Origin: JAIPAH01 sp964345255
GTDB lineage: Bacteria > Bacteroidota > Bacteroidia > Bacteroidales > JAIPAH01
Assembly (NCBI GenBank): GCA_964345255.1
Contig: CAYFQK010000010.1
Location: forward strand, 1-29,878
DNA length: 29,878 nucleotides
Direction of reading: 5' to 3'
The notes beneath the pieces are model-generated. The model saw only the letters and a program-made list of their open reading frames with translations. It did no database searches and was not told where the DNA came from. The first letter of the stretch is position 1. The number at the start of each line of letters is the position of its first letter. The position numbers and the translations under genes are program-made. Shown here one piece after another: positions 15,506 to 22,806 of this stretch.

Positions 15506-15526
15506 TTGAAATATAGTGATATTCAA
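15506..15526. promoter_or_regulatory. Second inverted repeat upstream of the octaheme operon (TTGAA-N11-TTCAA)
   Basis: TTGAA at 15506-15510 and TTCAA at 15522-15526 form an inverted repeat ending eight bases before the -7 motif of the operon. Its position, about 30 bases upstream of the expected transcription start, suits an operator. The core is AT-rich, so chance cannot be excluded. Confidence 0.3.
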
Positions 15527-15533
15527 ATATGCA

Positions 15534-15541
15534 TATCTTTG
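15534..15541 (+). promoter_or_regulatory. -7 promoter element for the sulfur/cytochrome operon
   Basis: TATCTTTG matches TAnnTTTG. Transcription would begin near 15545-15548, downstream of the ATG at 15529. The longer open frame is therefore unlikely to be used, and ATG 15604 is favoured, with a leader of about 57 bases. Confidence 0.5.
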
Positions 15542-15603
15542 ACCATGATTATGGATGTAGCATAATCACAGAAAAAAATTTCATACTATTAAACACAAAT
15601 GAA

Positions 15604-17169
15604 ATGAAAAATATATTGGTTTTATTATCGGTTATACTAGCAGCACATTTTTCGCTGGGGCAAACCGAAACTGGTTACATACCAAGGAAGCAAGACCCGC
15701 ATTTTCAGCAATCTTCGGTTGACCATTCCAAATTCGAAGAACTTCATAAAGAATTTGAAAGTCCTCAGGAGGTTACTAATACTTGCTTATCTTGCCACAC
15801 AGAGCGCGGGAAAGAAATCATGGAAACAACGCACTGGAACTGGAAACGTGCTGCCATTAGCAAAGAAGATGGAATTACCTACTTTGGGAAGCAGAACTTA
15901 ATTAATAACTTTTGTACCGGAATAGCTGGGAGTGAGGGAACGTGTAACCGATGCCACATCGGCTACGGCTATGATGACAAAACCTTTGATTTTAGCAATC
16001 AATCGAATATTGATTGCCTGGTATGTCATGACAACTCAGACACCTACGCAAAGCAACCCGGCAAGGCAGGGTACCCTTATCCACAGATAGATTTAGCTTA
16101 TGCAGCAAGAAACGTAGGCTACCCTAAAAAAAATAACTGCGGAGTTTGTCACTTCTACAGTGCAGGGGGTAACAACGTGAAAAACGGTGCGATGGATAAA
16201 GCCTTGTTGAATACAACCAAAGATGTAGACGTTCACATGGCAAAAGATGGGCCGGATATGTCATGCGTGGAATGTCATGAAACCGAAAAGCACCAGATGA
16301 AAGGGAAATATTATGGGGTTTCATCAATGGATCGAAATCGGGCTAATTGTTCCCAATGTCATACGGAAGCTCCTCATGAGGATAATGTGATCAACGAACA
16401 TACACTAAAAGTCTCATGCCAGGCTTGCCACATCCCGGAATACGCCAAAGCGAATCCCACAAAAACACGCTGGGACTGGTCAACGGCTACCAAGCTCAAT
16501 GAGGAAGGAGAACCCTTTGCCATTGACAATGATAAAGGGCAGCATTCCTATCTTTCCATAAAAGGATCATTTAAGTGGGGCAAAAACCTGAAGCCGGAAT
16601 ATATCTGGTTTAACGGTACGGCAGACCACTACTACTTGACGGACAAAATAGAAGAAGTCCCCGTTCAGATTAACACTCTGCACGGTAAATACAGCGACAG
16701 AAAATCCAAAATATGGCCGGTTAAAATACACCCCGGGAAACAGCCCTATGACAAAAAGTACAACAATCTTGTACAAATGAAACTCTGGGACAAAGAAAAA
16801 GGCCAGGGCGCCCTTTGGAAAGATTTTAACTGGGCAAAATCCCTGGAAGCCGGCATGGATTATATCGGTCTTCCTTACAGCGGTGAGTATGGATTTATTG
16901 AAACGGAAATGACACTTCCGCTCAGCCACATGGTATCGCCGGCCACTAAAACAGTTTCCTGCACTGAATGCCACAGCCGCAACGACAGCCGCATTGCCAA
17001 TCTAACCGACTTTTACATGCCGGGAAGGGATTACAATGCAGCTATAGATAACGGCGGCGTGCTGCTCATCATTCTCTCATTACTGGGCGTAGCCGCGCAT
17101 AGTATAATCAGAATCGTATCATGGAGAAAAAGAAAAAACAGTCTTGAATCACAAAATAACGAGGAATAG
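15604..17169 (+). CDS. Octaheme c-type cytochrome, tetrathionate reductase family
   Basis: From ATG 15604 the protein has 521 residues and begins with a signal peptide (1-20, A-A-H-F-S-L-G-Q). Eight C-x-x-C-H haem sites are present at 61-65, 114-118, 138-142, 179-183, 221-225, 249-253, 272-276 and 453-457. The number and the long gap before the last site fit the Shewanella octaheme tetrathionate reductase family, whose members reduce tetrathionate and in vitro also nitrite and hydroxylamine. K193, in G-G-N-N-V-K-N-G after the fourth site, may be the unusual lysine haem ligand known from that family. A C-terminal helix (about 484-503) followed by R-K-R-K anchors it in the inner membrane. The upstream 25 codons of the open frame do not look like a signal peptide. 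It is the first gene of the operon; cytochrome b follows after two bases. Confidence 0.9.
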   Translation: MKNILVLLSVILAAHFSLGQTETGYIPRKQDPHFQQSSVDHSKFEELHKEFESPQEVTNTCLSCHTERGKEIMETTHWNWKRAAISKEDGITYFGKQNLINNFCTGIAGSEGTCNRCHIGYGYDDKTFDFSNQSNIDCLVCHDNSDTYAKQPGKAGYPYPQIDLAYAARNVGYPKKNNCGVCHFYSAGGNNVKNGAMDKALLNTTKDVDVHMAKDGPDMSCVECHETEKHQMKGKYYGVSSMDRNRANCSQCHTEAPHEDNVINEHTLKVSCQACHIPEYAKANPTKTRWDWSTATKLNEEGEPFAIDNDKGQHSYLSIKGSFKWGKNLKPEYIWFNGTADHYYLTDKIEEVPVQINTLHGKYSDRKSKIWPVKIHPGKQPYDKKYNNLVQMKLWDKEKGQGALWKDFNWAKSLEAGMDYIGLPYSGEYGFIETEMTLPLSHMVSPATKTVSCTECHSRNDSRIANLTDFYMPGRDYNAAIDNGGVLLIILSLLGVAAHSIIRIVSWRKRKNSLESQNNEE

Positions 17170-17171
17170 CC

Positions 17172-17834
17172 ATGAAAAAGCAAGTGTATCTCTATTATAA
17201 ATTTGAACGTATCTGGCACTGGTCTCAGGCCCTGTTGATCTTCTTCCTGGCTTTTACAGGCTTTGAGATTCATGGGTCGCTAAACATTTTCGGGTTCGAG
17301 ACTGCGGTGAAGTGGCACAATATTGCGGCTTGGGCCTTTATAGGACTCATAGGGCTAGCCATTTTCTGGCACCTTTCAACCGATGCGTGGAAACAATACG
17401 TACCTACTGTAAAAAATCTGAAGGCCCAGGTTGAATTCTACTTAACAGGAATCTTCAGAAATGCGCCTCATCCCACCAAAAAATCGCTTCGCAGTAAGCT
17501 TAATCCTCTGCAGCGATTGGTTTATCTTGGATTAAAAATCCTGGTAATACCTGTAATGGTGGTCTCAGGATTACTGTATATGTTTTACCGTTATCCCCAG
17601 GGGGGTGAAATGCAGACAATAAACATCTCCAGTCTTGAGATTATCGGGTTGGTCCACACGGCCGGCGCCTTTTTGCTGGTAGTTTTTGTTATCGTTCACG
17701 TATATCTCATTACTACCGGACATTCTGTAACTTCCAACCTCAAAGCTATGATCACAGGATATGAAGAAGTGGATGAGGATGAAGTAGATGAGGAAGACCT
17801 CAAAGAACATGAAAAAAAAGAAATCCCGGTTTAA
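17172..17834 (+). CDS. Di-haem cytochrome b561-type membrane subunit
   Basis: The 220-residue protein has four main hydrophobic segments (about 15-32, 48-67, 120-138, 155-180). Histidines H16, H49, H67, H162 and H176 are placed as in the cytochrome b subunits of thiosulfate reductases, formate dehydrogenases and Ni-Fe hydrogenases. It most likely exchanges electrons between the quinone pool and the membrane-anchored octaheme cytochrome, whose gene ends two bases upstream. The C-terminus is a long acidic tail (E-E-V-D-E-D-E-V-D-E-E-D-L) on the cytoplasmic side, which is unusual. The direction of electron flow cannot be told from the sequence. Confidence 0.87.
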   Translation: MKKQVYLYYKFERIWHWSQALLIFFLAFTGFEIHGSLNIFGFETAVKWHNIAAWAFIGLIGLAIFWHLSTDAWKQYVPTVKNLKAQVEFYLTGIFRNAPHPTKKSLRSKLNPLQRLVYLGLKILVIPVMVVSGLLYMFYRYPQGGEMQTINISSLEIIGLVHTAGAFLLVVFVIVHVYLITTGHSVTSNLKAMITGYEEVDEDEVDEEDLKEHEKKEIPV

Positions 17835-17852
17835 TTTAAAAAATAATAAACA

Positions 17853-18368
17853 ATGGATAAGCAAAAAATTAAACATATGAATCCTTACCTGGCCGGATTT
17901 TTTCTGGGCCTGGTTTTATTAGCTTCATTTTACCTCGCAGGTCGTGGTTTAGGAGCCAGCGGAGCATTGAAAAGTGTAGTGGTTGGTGTCGTAAATGAGA
18001 TTAGTCCCAACCATGCAGAAGGGTCAGCATTTTATTCCCAATATCTGAATAACGGAATGCCTTTAAAAACATGGCTTGTATTCATGGGTATAGGAATTAT
18101 TATTGGTTCTTTCTTTTCGGGTGTAACCTCAAACCGCCTGAAATTCAAAGTCGAAAGAGGTCCTAACTTGAGTGTGCAAGGAAGACTTCTGGCAGCCGTT
18201 GGTGGAGGCATCCTCTTTGGTATCGGCTCACAGTTGGGCCGGGGATGTACCAGCGGAGCTGCACTCAGCGGGATGTCCGTACTCTCCTCTGCCGGCTTTA
18301 TTACAACGCTGGCCATATTCGGCACCGGCTTTTTAGTCGCGTATTTTTTAAGAAAACTTTGGTTATAA
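17853..18368 (+). CDS. YeeE/YedE family transporter, first half
   Basis: The 171-residue protein has about four transmembrane helices and the family motif G-R-G-C-T-S-G, with the conserved cysteine at C132. The family includes the thiosulfate importer TsuA (YeeE), in which such cysteines line the path and hand on the ion. Here the usual single protein is split in two, as in PmpA/PmpB-like pairs, and the following gene encodes the other half. An alternative ATG at 17877 (residue 9) is equally good, as the first helix begins at residue 11. Extra loop sequence at about 45-70 (N-E-I-S-P-N-H-A-E-G) is predicted to be periplasmic. Confidence 0.85.
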   Translation: MDKQKIKHMNPYLAGFFLGLVLLASFYLAGRGLGASGALKSVVVGVVNEISPNHAEGSAFYSQYLNNGMPLKTWLVFMGIGIIIGSFFSGVTSNRLKFKVERGPNLSVQGRLLAAVGGGILFGIGSQLGRGCTSGAALSGMSVLSSAGFITTLAIFGTGFLVAYFLRKLWL

Positions 18369-18386
18369 CTTATTAAAACTATTCAT

Positions 18387-19616
18387 ATGGGACCGTTAGT
18401 ACCTTTTGGAATAATAGGAACAGAATTTAATCTCATCATAGCCCTCATACTTGGCTTTTTCTTCGGTTTACTCCTGGAGCAAGCTGGTTTTTCGTCCTCG
18501 AGGAAACTGGTAGGCGTTTTTTATGGCTATGATTTTGTTGTATTGAAAGTCTTTTTCACAGCAGCTATAACAGCCATGGTTGGAATTATTTTCTTCAATT
18601 ACCTTGGCTGGGTTGATGCAAATTATCTTTACGTTAACCCGCTTTACCTGTGGCCCGCCATTGTTGGAGGCGCTATTATGGGGGTAGGCTTTCTGCTGGG
18701 CGGATTTTGCCCGGGCACCTCACTCACCGCCGCAACCATAGGGCGCATTGATGCCATGGTTTTTATCGGTGGAATTTTAATAGGCGTTTTTATCTTCGGC
18801 GAGAGTTTTGCCGGTATAGAAGAATTTTATACCAGCAGTGCCTACGGGGGAATCAAAGTCTTTGAATCACTTGGCATATCCCGTGGTTTCTTTGCCCTGG
18901 CATTAATTTTCATTGCCCTGGTAGCGTTTGCCGTTACAGAAAATATTGAAAAGAAAGTTTTTGCTAAGATAAAGCCAGGCATTACTTTAAGTCAGCAATC
19001 CAAAACAGGCTTTGCTGCAATTAGCCTGCTTTTCCTCGGCGTTATCATTCTTTTCATCCCTGAAGAACGGCAGCTTAAAATCGATGAGGCTTCACCTAAT
19101 GAGATTGTATCAGAAATAAACTCTGAAAAAAGGGTGATTTCAGCAGATGAGTTAGCTTTCAGGATTATGAAAACCTCCGGGAAGCTAAAGCTGATGGATG
19201 TGAGATCGCAGAAAGATTACCTGAAATTTTCTCTGCCAGGCGCTGTTCATGTACCAATTGAAAAACTCACTTCGCGAAGCATGGTCGAATTCGTAAACAG
19301 AACAAAAAACAGCGACGTAATTAAAGTATTTTATTCAAATGGAAATACACGTGCCGGAAAGGCTTGGATGTTATTAAGAAGAATGGGATATAATGATTTT
19401 TATGTGCTGGAAGGTGGTTTGAATCATTTCGTTGAAATCATTTTTATGAACGATAAAGGCCCCAAACCAACAAACCCGGTCAGAAAGACAGCTATTGACA
19501 GGTACCAGTTCAGAGAGAGTGCAAGTGAATATTTTCGCAAATCGCAGGGAAATGTGGAATCAGCCGGTTCATCCAAACCCAATGTTCAGTCAATAAAAGT
19601 AGAAGGTGGTTGTTAA
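18387..19616 (+). CDS. YeeE/YedE transporter second half fused to a Cys-less rhodanese with C-terminal GGC tag
   Basis: Residues 1-185 form the second YeeE half, with G-G-F-C-P-G-T-S (C108). A further helix (about 208-223) after a lysine-rich cytoplasmic stretch places the remainder in the periplasm. A rhodanese fold follows at about 250-355 (L-M-D-V-R-S, then L-P-G-A-V-H-V-P). Its active-site loop reads F-Y-S-N-G-N-T-R, with S317 where the catalytic cysteine belongs. After a flexible linker the protein ends I-K-V-E-G-G-C, so C409 is the only cysteine of the periplasmic part. It cannot be a classical sulfurtransferase, and C409 may carry sulfur. It lies 18 bases after the first half and 12 before the next gene. 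Confidence 0.85.
   Translation: MGPLVPFGIIGTEFNLIIALILGFFFGLLLEQAGFSSSRKLVGVFYGYDFVVLKVFFTAAITAMVGIIFFNYLGWVDANYLYVNPLYLWPAIVGGAIMGVGFLLGGFCPGTSLTAATIGRIDAMVFIGGILIGVFIFGESFAGIEEFYTSSAYGGIKVFESLGISRGFFALALIFIALVAFAVTENIEKKVFAKIKPGITLSQQSKTGFAAISLLFLGVIILFIPEERQLKIDEASPNEIVSEINSEKRVISADELAFRIMKTSGKLKLMDVRSQKDYLKFSLPGAVHVPIEKLTSRSMVEFVNRTKNSDVIKVFYSNGNTRAGKAWMLLRRMGYNDFYVLEGGLNHFVEIIFMNDKGPKPTNPVRKTAIDRYQFRESASEYFRKSQGNVESAGSSKPNVQSIKVEGGC
19593..19613 (+). other. C-terminal tag I-K-V-E-G-G-C (YeeE-rhodanese fusion)
   Basis: Last seven codons before TAA. They read ATA AAA GTA GAA GGT GGT and TGT. It is the first of three such tags in consecutive genes. Confidence 0.85.
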
Positions 19617-19628
19617 AAAAGAAACATT

Positions 19629-20228
19629 ATGAAATCAAATAATCTTAAAAACGCAGCGATCTTATTTTCAGCTATTTTGATTCTTGGCCTAATTATTAAC
19701 AAGATGGTTGCTGAGAGCTATAAGATCACCCCTGATGGCGCTACAGAAATAGCTGCCAATCAAAAAAATGAAAACGGCTTTTCGCTGCAACAACTTTTTG
19801 TCGTTCTGAATTCAGACAAAAATACAGAATACAGATTCATCGATATGAGAAGCGAAACTCAATATGAGTTAAGCCACATCACCGGGGCAGTTAATATTCC
19901 ATTTGAAAGGATCTTAAAAAAGGATTCCAAACAAATGCTAAAGGACACTGATAAAACCAATGTATTTTATGCTGAGAATGAAGCAAAAGCAGCTGATGCA
20001 TTTTTCCTGTTAAGACAGCTTGGCTATGAAAACATAAAATTTCTTCATGGAGGGTTCGACTACGCCAAAAGATATATTATGCGGACTTATCAGCCCAGCT
20101 ATGGCCATTTTCACCTGGAAAAACCAAAATACGACTTTACTAAATATTTTAATACAAATAAAAATAAATCGAAAGCAAAGACTGAGAAACCCGATGTAAC
20201 TACTATCGAAGTATCAGGCGGTTGTTAA
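19629..20228 (+). CDS. Membrane-anchored Cys-less rhodanese with C-terminal GGC tag
   Basis: The 199-residue protein has one N-terminal helix (about 9-28) with positive residues before it, so the rest faces the periplasm. The rhodanese domain (about 50-150) has F-I-D-M-R-S and H-I-T-G-A-V-N-I-P. The active-site loop is F-Y-A-E-N-E-A-K, with A115 instead of cysteine. A Lys/Asn/Thr-rich linker (about 172-191) leads to I-E-V-S-G-G-C at the end. C199 is the only cysteine in the whole protein. The architecture (helix, dead rhodanese, linker, tag) is the same as the last 205 residues of the preceding YeeE fusion, so the two probably arose by duplication. Sulfur carriage on C199 is inferred, not shown. 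Confidence 0.85.
   Translation: MKSNNLKNAAILFSAILILGLIINKMVAESYKITPDGATEIAANQKNENGFSLQQLFVVLNSDKNTEYRFIDMRSETQYELSHITGAVNIPFERILKKDSKQMLKDTDKTNVFYAENEAKAADAFFLLRQLGYENIKFLHGGFDYAKRYIMRTYQPSYGHFHLEKPKYDFTKYFNTNKNKSKAKTEKPDVTTIEVSGGC
20205..20225 (+). other. C-terminal tag I-E-V-S-G-G-C (anchored rhodanese)
   Basis: Last seven codons before TAA. They read ATC GAA GTA TCA GGC GGT and TGT. Codon choice differs from the first tag while the residues are kept. Confidence 0.85.
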
Positions 20229-20246
20229 TATTAAAAAATCAAAACT

Positions 20247-21344
20247 ATGACAAAATTAAATCAAATTGCTATTATTCTTCTTGTTTCTGTATTTTCTGTA
20301 ACCATTTCAAGCTGCGGAAACCAAAAGAAGAAAGAACAAGAGGGTCAAAAACAGGAGACCAAAAAAAGCGTCAATGAATTTGACAAACTATTAAGCCATA
20401 TTGAGAATACGGGCGACTTTATTAACAGTAAAAGGGTTCCTAGTATGATCAGCCCGAAAGTGGTTAATAATAACCTGGATCAAAACATCCACGTTATTGA
20501 TATTCGTAAGCCCACCGACTTCAACCAGGGGCATATTCCTGGTGCGGTTAACTTGGGCATGAATCAATTACTGGATTATTTTAAAAACGACATCAACCCC
20601 AACACTTTCAGCCATATTGTAATGGTATGCTATACGGGTCAATCAGCGGGGTTTGCCACCTCCATTCTTCAACTGTTGGGTTATGACAACGTTTATGATA
20701 TGAAGTGGGGAATGAGCTCATGGGATGAAAATACTGCTGAGAAAAAGTGGCTGAAAAACATCTCCAATGAATATGCTGACCAACTGGAAATGGATAGCAA
20801 CCCGAAGCACGAACCCACAGGTTTTCCCTCTCTAAGCACAGGCAAAACCGTAGGACTGGAAATTCTTCAGCAAAGAGCAGAAGAGCTGCTTAGCAAAGGA
20901 TTTAAGCCTTTCACCGTTAAAGCCGATGAGCTGTTCAATAATGGGGATAATTACTACATCGTCAACTACTGGCCCGAAAAGAAGTATAGCAAAGGGCATA
21001 TACCAGGCGCCATCCAGTATGATCCTAAAAAGTCACTGGGTCGTGCCACTGATCTAAACACTTTACCTACTGACGAAACCGTAGTGCCCTATTGTTTTAC
21101 GGGTCAACACAGTGCTTTTGTAACGGCATATTTGAATATGATAGGTTACGATGCAAAATCCCTGAAATTCGGTGCCAACAGTTTTATGAATGGAGAAATG
21201 CGCGACAGAGGGGCTAAAGCATGGCATGCTTTTACACCGAAGCGTATCAACAATTTTGAGATGACTTCTACTTCAGGAGGAGATACTCAGGCTTCGCAAG
21301 CAGAAGAAAAAACTGAAGAAATTCAGGTTTCGGGTGGATGCTAA
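20247..21344 (+). CDS. Tandem-rhodanese lipoprotein with C-terminal GGC tag
   Basis: The 365-residue protein has a lipoprotein signal ending T-I-S-S-C (C23), a charged Lys/Gln/Glu linker, and two rhodanese domains (about 60-165 and 220-325). Both keep the catalytic cysteine: C128 in V-C-Y-T-G-Q-S and C283 in Y-C-F-T-G-Q-H. H-I-P-G-A occurs in both (96-100 and 251-255). After a Ser/Glu-rich linker it ends I-Q-V-S-G-G-C (C365). It is therefore the one enzyme of the three that should form a persulfide in the usual way. It could load sulfur onto, or take it from, the terminal-cysteine arms of itself and its two neighbours. It sits 18 bases after the previous gene. Confidence 0.87.
   Translation: MTKLNQIAIILLVSVFSVTISSCGNQKKKEQEGQKQETKKSVNEFDKLLSHIENTGDFINSKRVPSMISPKVVNNNLDQNIHVIDIRKPTDFNQGHIPGAVNLGMNQLLDYFKNDINPNTFSHIVMVCYTGQSAGFATSILQLLGYDNVYDMKWGMSSWDENTAEKKWLKNISNEYADQLEMDSNPKHEPTGFPSLSTGKTVGLEILQQRAEELLSKGFKPFTVKADELFNNGDNYYIVNYWPEKKYSKGHIPGAIQYDPKKSLGRATDLNTLPTDETVVPYCFTGQHSAFVTAYLNMIGYDAKSLKFGANSFMNGEMRDRGAKAWHAFTPKRINNFEMTSTSGGDTQASQAEEKTEEIQVSGGC
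21321..21341 (+). other. C-terminal tag I-Q-V-S-G-G-C (tandem-rhodanese lipoprotein)
   Basis: Last seven codons before TAA. They read ATT CAG GTT TCG GGT GGA and TGC. Six of the seven codons differ from the second tag, while five of the seven residues are the same in all three. Confidence 0.85.
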
Positions 21345-21373
21345 AAAACAATATATCAAATAGCTTGAATTTT

Positions 21374-22687
21374 ATGAAAAAAATATCTTTAAAAATAGCA
21401 TTAGCTTTATTGGTGGCATTCATGGCTCAAAATGCACTGCAGGCACAATTTTCACTCACAGGGCAGTTCAGAACAAGAGCGGAAGCCAACAATGGTTACA
21501 AATATATCCCTGTTGAGGGTAACGTTGTTCAGTACTACGTTTCTCAGCGAAGTCGTTTAACGGCAAACTATAAAAGTGAAAAGTATGACGCTAAGCTGTC
21601 CATTCAGGATGTACGTGCCTGGGGTGGTGAAGACATCTATTCAGGAGCCGGTATATGGGGCAGCTCCAGTGGCTTTGATGTGTACGAAGCTTATGTGGAT
21701 CTCAAACTAAGCGACAACTCCCGCCTGAAAATCGGGCGCCAGGAGTTGAAATACGACGACCAGCGCATCCTTTCCTGGAGAAACTGGAACCAGTATGGAC
21801 TGACCTATGATGCCCTTCTTTACAAATACAAGCGAGATGATTGGCGATTTGACCTGGGATTAACCTATAACAGCACGGATAGCAAAATTCTGGGTGATAC
21901 CAAGAACAGAAATAATTACTATTATACCGATATGAACCGCATGAAGACACTGAACTTTGCCTATTTGAAAAAAGAGTTTAGCAAAAGCTTCTATGCGGCT
22001 TTAACGGGTATTTATACGGGTTATGCCAAGTCCGACACCTCCAATGAGGTGAACGCCCTGTTGACTTATGGTCTTCATGCCAATTACAAAAAAAGCGGAC
22101 TCTCGTTTAAAACCAACCTTTACATGCAAGGTGGCAAAAGTAAAACCGGCATGGATAAAAGTGCCTACTTCATTACTGCTGATGCGGGTTACATGATGAA
22201 TGGTTTCCGCCCGGGGGTAGGTATCGACATCATCTCGGGACATGACGATTCCAACGAAGATGCCGATTACCAGGACACTGATCACGTATTTAACCTGATG
22301 TACGGGGCACGATTCAAGTATTACGGGTGGCTCAATCATTTTGTGATTATGAGTAAGCATACCAAAGGTGGTGGATTGGTAGACATTTATCCGAATATTA
22401 CCTACAAAATGAACAAGTCTACCATCCTTAAAGCTTTCTATCACTTATATTCTCTTGAAGGCGAAGTGGCCGATCCGAATGGCGGATACTATGACAAGTC
22501 GCTGGGATCGGCTATTGATTTCATGTACATCCAGAAAGTTAATAAAGAAATCAATCTTAAAGCCGGATTTTCATATTCAATGCCTTCTGAGACTCTTGAG
22601 ACCTTCAAATCAGCCAGTGGTACAGAAAAATCTCCTTATTGGGGATGGATTATGCTGACCGTAAAACCCACTTTTTTTAAAAATTAA
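21374..22687 (+). CDS. Outer-membrane porin, alginate-export-like beta barrel
   Basis: From ATG 21374 the protein has 437 residues with a clear signal peptide (M-K-K-I-S-L-K-I-A-L, cleavage near A-L-Q-A-Q). The open frame reaches back to ATG 21338, but that start overlaps the previous gene and precedes the signal with polar residues. The mature part is full of alternating amphipathic strands, beginning F-S-L-T-G-Q-F-R-T-R-A-E. It includes the barrel hallmarks L-K-I-G-R-Q-E-L-K-Y and R-N-W-N-Q-Y-G-L-T. The C-terminal strand ends in W-I-M-L-T-V-K-P-T-F-F. The position at the end of the sulfur operon suggests that it admits an anionic substrate such as thiosulfate or tetrathionate, which is inference. 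Confidence 0.82.
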   Translation: MKKISLKIALALLVAFMAQNALQAQFSLTGQFRTRAEANNGYKYIPVEGNVVQYYVSQRSRLTANYKSEKYDAKLSIQDVRAWGGEDIYSGAGIWGSSSGFDVYEAYVDLKLSDNSRLKIGRQELKYDDQRILSWRNWNQYGLTYDALLYKYKRDDWRFDLGLTYNSTDSKILGDTKNRNNYYYTDMNRMKTLNFAYLKKEFSKSFYAALTGIYTGYAKSDTSNEVNALLTYGLHANYKKSGLSFKTNLYMQGGKSKTGMDKSAYFITADAGYMMNGFRPGVGIDIISGHDDSNEDADYQDTDHVFNLMYGARFKYYGWLNHFVIMSKHTKGGGLVDIYPNITYKMNKSTILKAFYHLYSLEGEVADPNGGYYDKSLGSAIDFMYIQKVNKEINLKAGFSYSMPSETLETFKSASGTEKSPYWGWIMLTVKPTFFKN

Positions 22688-22755
22688 TCTGCATGGATAA
22701 CCGTGCAGATGCCAAAAGGCATCAAATAGTAAAACCGTGATTTTTACATTTATTT

Positions 22756-22790
22756 AAAAACCTCTTTCAATAAGAGGTTTTTTTTATTTT
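22756..22790 (+). terminator. Intrinsic terminator of the sulfur/cytochrome operon
   Basis: AAAAACCTCTT (22756-22766) and AAGAGGTTTTT (22772-22782) form a perfect 11-pair stem with a five-base loop, continued by more T residues. It lies 68 bases after the porin stop and separates the operon from tatC. Confidence 0.85.
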
Positions 22791-22792
22791 TG
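22785..22792 (+). promoter_or_regulatory. -7 promoter element for tatC
   Basis: TATTTTTG (TAnnTTTG) lies inside the T tract of the preceding terminator and ends 14 bases before the TTG start at 22807. Confidence 0.45.
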
Positions 22793-22806
22793 GGCTATAA
22801 TTAAAA

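Noticed and set aside
15529..15603. N-terminal extension of the octaheme cytochrome from ATG 15529
   Set aside because: The extra 25 residues precede a proper signal peptide, and the promoter -7 motif lies inside them, so ATG 15604 was chosen.
14074..17169. Molybdenum tetrathionate reductase (Ttr-type) suggested by mobA beside the operon
   Set aside because: No molybdopterin oxidoreductase is encoded here, and the octaheme cytochrome needs no molybdenum. The two genes belong to different, convergently oriented units separated by the regulator gene.
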